Positions 53,681 through 55,809 of a DNA stretch of 55,809 nt are shown here, one piece after another. The stretch is from Bryobacteraceae bacterium (GTDB lineage: Bacteria; Acidobacteriota; Terriglobia; Bryobacterales; Bryobacteraceae): positions 1 to 55,809 of the forward strand of contig JAICJH010000046.1 in assembly GCA_025928545.1 (NCBI GenBank). The letters run 5' to 3'. The position numbers and the translations under genes are program-made. Under the pieces are notes generated by a model. It saw nothing but the letters and a program-made list of their open reading frames with translations, did not search any database and was not told the DNA's origin. Position 1 is the first letter of the stretch, and each line of letters opens with the position of its first letter.

Positions 53681-53696
53681 GGCAGACACTGGGCCA
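53681..53696 (-). promoter_or_regulatory. sigma-54-type promoter before fliK
   Basis: Minus strand TGGCCCAGTGTCTGCC with exact GG-N10-GC spacing. The -12 C at 53682 predicts +1 at 53670, one base before the fliK GTG. This is the same geometry as at flgB. Match to the consensus is moderate. Confidence 0.5.
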
Positions 53697-53871
53697 AAGC
53701 GCCGCACGCGCCCTTTCAATCTGTTACAGGCCGGGAATGTTTATGGAAGTGACGGAATCCTGGCGGCGCTACTCGTTATCGCCAGGTTCCTGGCGTCTCA
53801 GGAATCTCCCCTAATTGAACTCATCGGCGTCCGATCCAGAGATTTGAATAATTTAACCATGTTGACCGATT

Positions 53872-53888
53872 CGGCGCACGAGATGCAT
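53872..53888 (+). promoter_or_regulatory. possible sigma-54 promoter before flgF
   Basis: Plus strand CGGCGCACGAGATGCAT, with GG at 53873-53874 and GC at 53885-53886 (N10). The -24 box is imperfect. The predicted start near 53898 gives a leader of about 19 nt. Confidence 0.35.
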
Positions 53889-53916
53889 CGGCTCCTGCAG
53901 AAACAGCCCGGCCACT

Positions 53917-54648
53917 ATGGACAATATTTCAATTTCCGCTGCCAGCGGGATGCGATCCCGGATGGAATCGCTTGACCTGCTGGCCAACAACCTCGCAAAT
54001 ACCGAGACCGGTGGGTATAAGGCCGATCGGGAGTTTTACAGCATCTATACAAGCGCGGAATCGAGCGCAGATTCCAACAAGAACCTGACCACCGTTCCGG
54101 TGATTCAAAAGCAATGGACCGACCTGACGCCTGGCGACCTGCGGCCCACGTCGAATCCCCTTGACCTCGCCGTCAATGGCGACGGCCTGTTCGCGGTTCA
54201 GACGGCGCGCGGGACCCGTTATACGCGTAATGGCAACTTCCATATTTCGCCTTCCGGCATTCTCTCCTCCGCGGACGGCAGTGCGGTGCAGTCAAAGACT
54301 GGTGTGCCGATCGCCCTGAATCAGGCATTGCCAGTGGACGTTTTGCCGGATGGAACTGTACAGCAGGCGGGCAACCCGGTTGGACAAATCCTCATGGCGT
54401 CGTTCGACCCCGGCAGTCTGGCCAAGGAAGGTGCTAACTATTTCATCGCTGCGCAAGGTGCAATATCGAAACCGGCAACCGGAACTGTCGTGCAGGGCAA
54501 ACTCGAACAATCCAACGTCGGAGTGGCCGAGTCGGCAGTTCGTCTGGTATCCATTACCCGCCAATATGAAATGTTGCAAAAAGCGGCTTCTATTGGCAAC
54601 GATCTCAGCAGGAAAGCCATTGAAGAAGTCGCGCGCGTAGTTTCCTGA
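53917..54648 (+). CDS. flgF: flagellar rod protein FlgF
   Basis: A 243-residue proximal-distal rod adapter. The N-terminal AASGMRSRMESLDLLANNLANTET and C-terminal VRLVSITRQYEMLQKAASI motifs are characteristic (first in part). It is one of two rod proteins here and lies 19 bp before flgG. Divergent from fliK across 247 bp. Confidence 0.93.
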   Translation: MDNISISAASGMRSRMESLDLLANNLANTETGGYKADREFYSIYTSAESSADSNKNLTTVPVIQKQWTDLTPGDLRPTSNPLDLAVNGDGLFAVQTARGTRYTRNGNFHISPSGILSSADGSAVQSKTGVPIALNQALPVDVLPDGTVQQAGNPVGQILMASFDPGSLAKEGANYFIAAQGAISKPATGTVVQGKLEQSNVGVAESAVRLVSITRQYEMLQKAASIGNDLSRKAIEEVARVVS

Positions 54649-54667
54649 CAGTCAGGAATGAGGACAT

Positions 54668-55459
54668 ATGATTCGAGCTCTATACAGTGCAGCCAGCGGG
54701 ATGACCGCCCAACAGATCAATATTGACAATATCGCCAACAATCTTGCCAACGCGAATACTACGGGCTATAAATCGCGGCGAGCGCAGTTTCAGGATCTTC
54801 TCTACCAGAATATGGTGGCGCCGGGATCGTCCTCCGCGCAGAACACGATCATTCCCGCCGGCTTGCAATTAGGCCTCGGAACGCGCGCGGCCTCCAACGA
54901 GATTGTTTTTCAGCAGGGAAGCTTTACGAACACAAGCAATCCGCTCGATCTTGTCATTCAGGGAAATGGCTTTTTTCAAATCAAACAAGCCAACGGTGAA
55001 TTGGCGTACACGAGAAACGGCGCGTTCCAGTTGGATAACACCGGCAGCCTGTGCACCTCGGATGGCAACCTCGTGCAGCCGCAAATTACTCTTCCGCCCG
55101 CGGCACAGGGTGTCCACATTGCCGGCGATGGCACGGTGACTTACTCGCTGCCTGGCCAATCTCAGGCGCAGAATGCCGGTCAGATTACGCTTGCGACTTT
55201 CCAGAATCCGGCCGGCCTCAGTTCTCAGGGCGCCAGTTTGTTCTCGCCCACAGATGCATCGGGCGCAGCCATCGTCGGCGCGCCGGGCGGCACCGACGGG
55301 CAAGGCACTATCCTCCAGGGCTATATTGAGCAGTCCAATGTGAGCGTGGTCGATGAGTTCATCAACATGATCACAAGTCAGCGCGCGTATGAAGCCAATT
55401 CAAAAGTGGTGAAGGCCGCCGACGAAATGTACCAGCAGGCCAACAATCTGAAGCAGTAG
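54668..55459 (+). CDS. flgG: distal rod protein FlgG
   Basis: A 263-residue rod protein. N-terminal AASGMTAQQINIDNIANNLANANTTGYKSRR (in part) and C-terminal EFINMITSQRAYEANSKVVKAADEMYQ (in part) are diagnostic for FlgG. GAGGA lies 5 bp before the ATG. It is followed 5 bp later by flgA. Confidence 0.96.
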   Translation: MIRALYSAASGMTAQQINIDNIANNLANANTTGYKSRRAQFQDLLYQNMVAPGSSSAQNTIIPAGLQLGLGTRAASNEIVFQQGSFTNTSNPLDLVIQGNGFFQIKQANGELAYTRNGAFQLDNTGSLCTSDGNLVQPQITLPPAAQGVHIAGDGTVTYSLPGQSQAQNAGQITLATFQNPAGLSSQGASLFSPTDASGAAIVGAPGGTDGQGTILQGYIEQSNVSVVDEFINMITSQRAYEANSKVVKAADEMYQQANNLKQ

Positions 55460-55464
55460 CGCTT

Positions 55465-55809
55465 ATGAAAGTCTTCCTGTTTTTATCGGTTGCGATGACT
55501 GCCAGTGCTTCCGGCGGTTGTTTGGCTGCGACGGGCGACCGGATACCCGGAAGCGCGCTGGCGGCCGCCACGACTGTTTTTTCGGTACTGCCATCCGGCC
55601 TGTCGGTCGGATACACCCCGCTGCCGGGCGCGACACGGGTTTTTACCGTTCCGGAGTTGCAAAAGCTTGCCCGGGCCAACGGATTGCCCGCCGAGGGTAT
55701 GTCTGAGGTGTGTTTCCAGGTGCCCGTGCATTCGCCGGTTGACTCTGAATACATCGAGGCAATGCGCAAATCCTTATCGCCGGACACCACGCTGAGTCTG
55801 GTGGACGCG
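55465..55809 (+). CDS. flgA: flagella basal body P-ring formation protein FlgA (partial)
   Basis: An open frame running off the right edge (115 codons in the window). It has a signal peptide (FLFLSVAMTASASGGCLA) and then an N-terminal SAF-like region. FlgA is the periplasmic chaperone for P-ring subunit FlgI. Position after flgG supports the call; flgH/flgI would be expected next. Confidence 0.8.
   Translation, partial: MKVFLFLSVAMTASASGGCLAATGDRIPGSALAAATTVFSVLPSGLSVGYTPLPGATRVFTVPELQKLARANGLPAEGMSEVCFQVPVHSPVDSEYIEAMRKSLSPDTTLSLVDA

Overview
The window is about 56 kb of moderately high-GC bacterial chromosome. Protein style (flagellar operon with csrA-fliW, large Sec-exported proteins, a 1156-residue tail-sheath-like protein, DUF4342, a BrxA/BrxB-family thiol protein, an SSS symporter next to a sensor-like protein) suggests an Acidobacteriota of the Bryobacterales/Solibacterales type. 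That assignment is inference from family resemblance, not from a marker gene. No phage head/tail gene set, transposase, integrase or CRISPR array is visible.

Region 1 (1-26.3 kb) holds mixed metabolic and envelope genes in short, strand-switching units: an exported cyclophilin, a ferritin-like protein, a very large beta-rich protein that overlaps convergently with a membrane glycosyltransferase-like gene, accA with a small exported protein, a MacA-type adaptor with its ABC ATPase but no permease, a DegT aminotransferase, an MBL hydrolase, a small CopD-like membrane protein coupled to ygfZ, a Fic protein, a BNR-repeat exported protein, a bacilliredoxin-like protein, a DMT exporter, a DUF4342 pair and a 1172-residue Fe-S flavoprotein. 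The region ends with four genes joined by ATGA-type overlaps: phzF-like, a 48-residue membrane peptide, an SSS symporter and a hybrid-kinase-like protein. The last has lost its phospho-accepting His (now Arg), its N-box Asn (now His) and the receiver Asp (now Glu).

Region 2 (26.3-55.8 kb) is a nearly complete flagellar locus. Read right to left on the minus strand, the first unit runs fliK-flgD-flgE-fliN-fliO-fliP-fliQ-fliR-flhB-flhA-flhF-fliA-fliN/fliY-like-small membrane/HTH protein (53.7 to 42.2 kb). The second unit runs flgM-flgK-flgL-fliM-fliW-csrA-fliC-fliD-fliT-like, then flgB-flgC-fliE-fliF-fliG-fliH-fliI-fliJ, ending in a tRNA-Arg(TCT) gene only 15 bp beyond fliJ. A sigma-54 activator gene lies divergently between the two units, and flgF-flgG-flgA (partial) run outward on the plus strand at the right end.

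The regulatory logic can be read from the sequence. There is a sigma-54 activator (GAFTGA motif) with a degenerate receiver, FliA (sigma-28) and its anti-sigma factor FlgM, and CsrA/FliW next to flagellin. Sigma-28-like elements lie before flgM (TAAA-N16-GCCGATAC) and fliC (TCAA-N15-GCCGATAT). GG-N10-GC sigma-54-like elements lie before flgB, fliK and flgF. Those before flgB and fliK both place the expected transcription start one base before the start codon, which would give leaderless mRNAs. fliS, fliL, flhG, motA/motB, flgJ, flgN and chemotaxis genes are not in the window; flgH/flgI may lie beyond the right edge.
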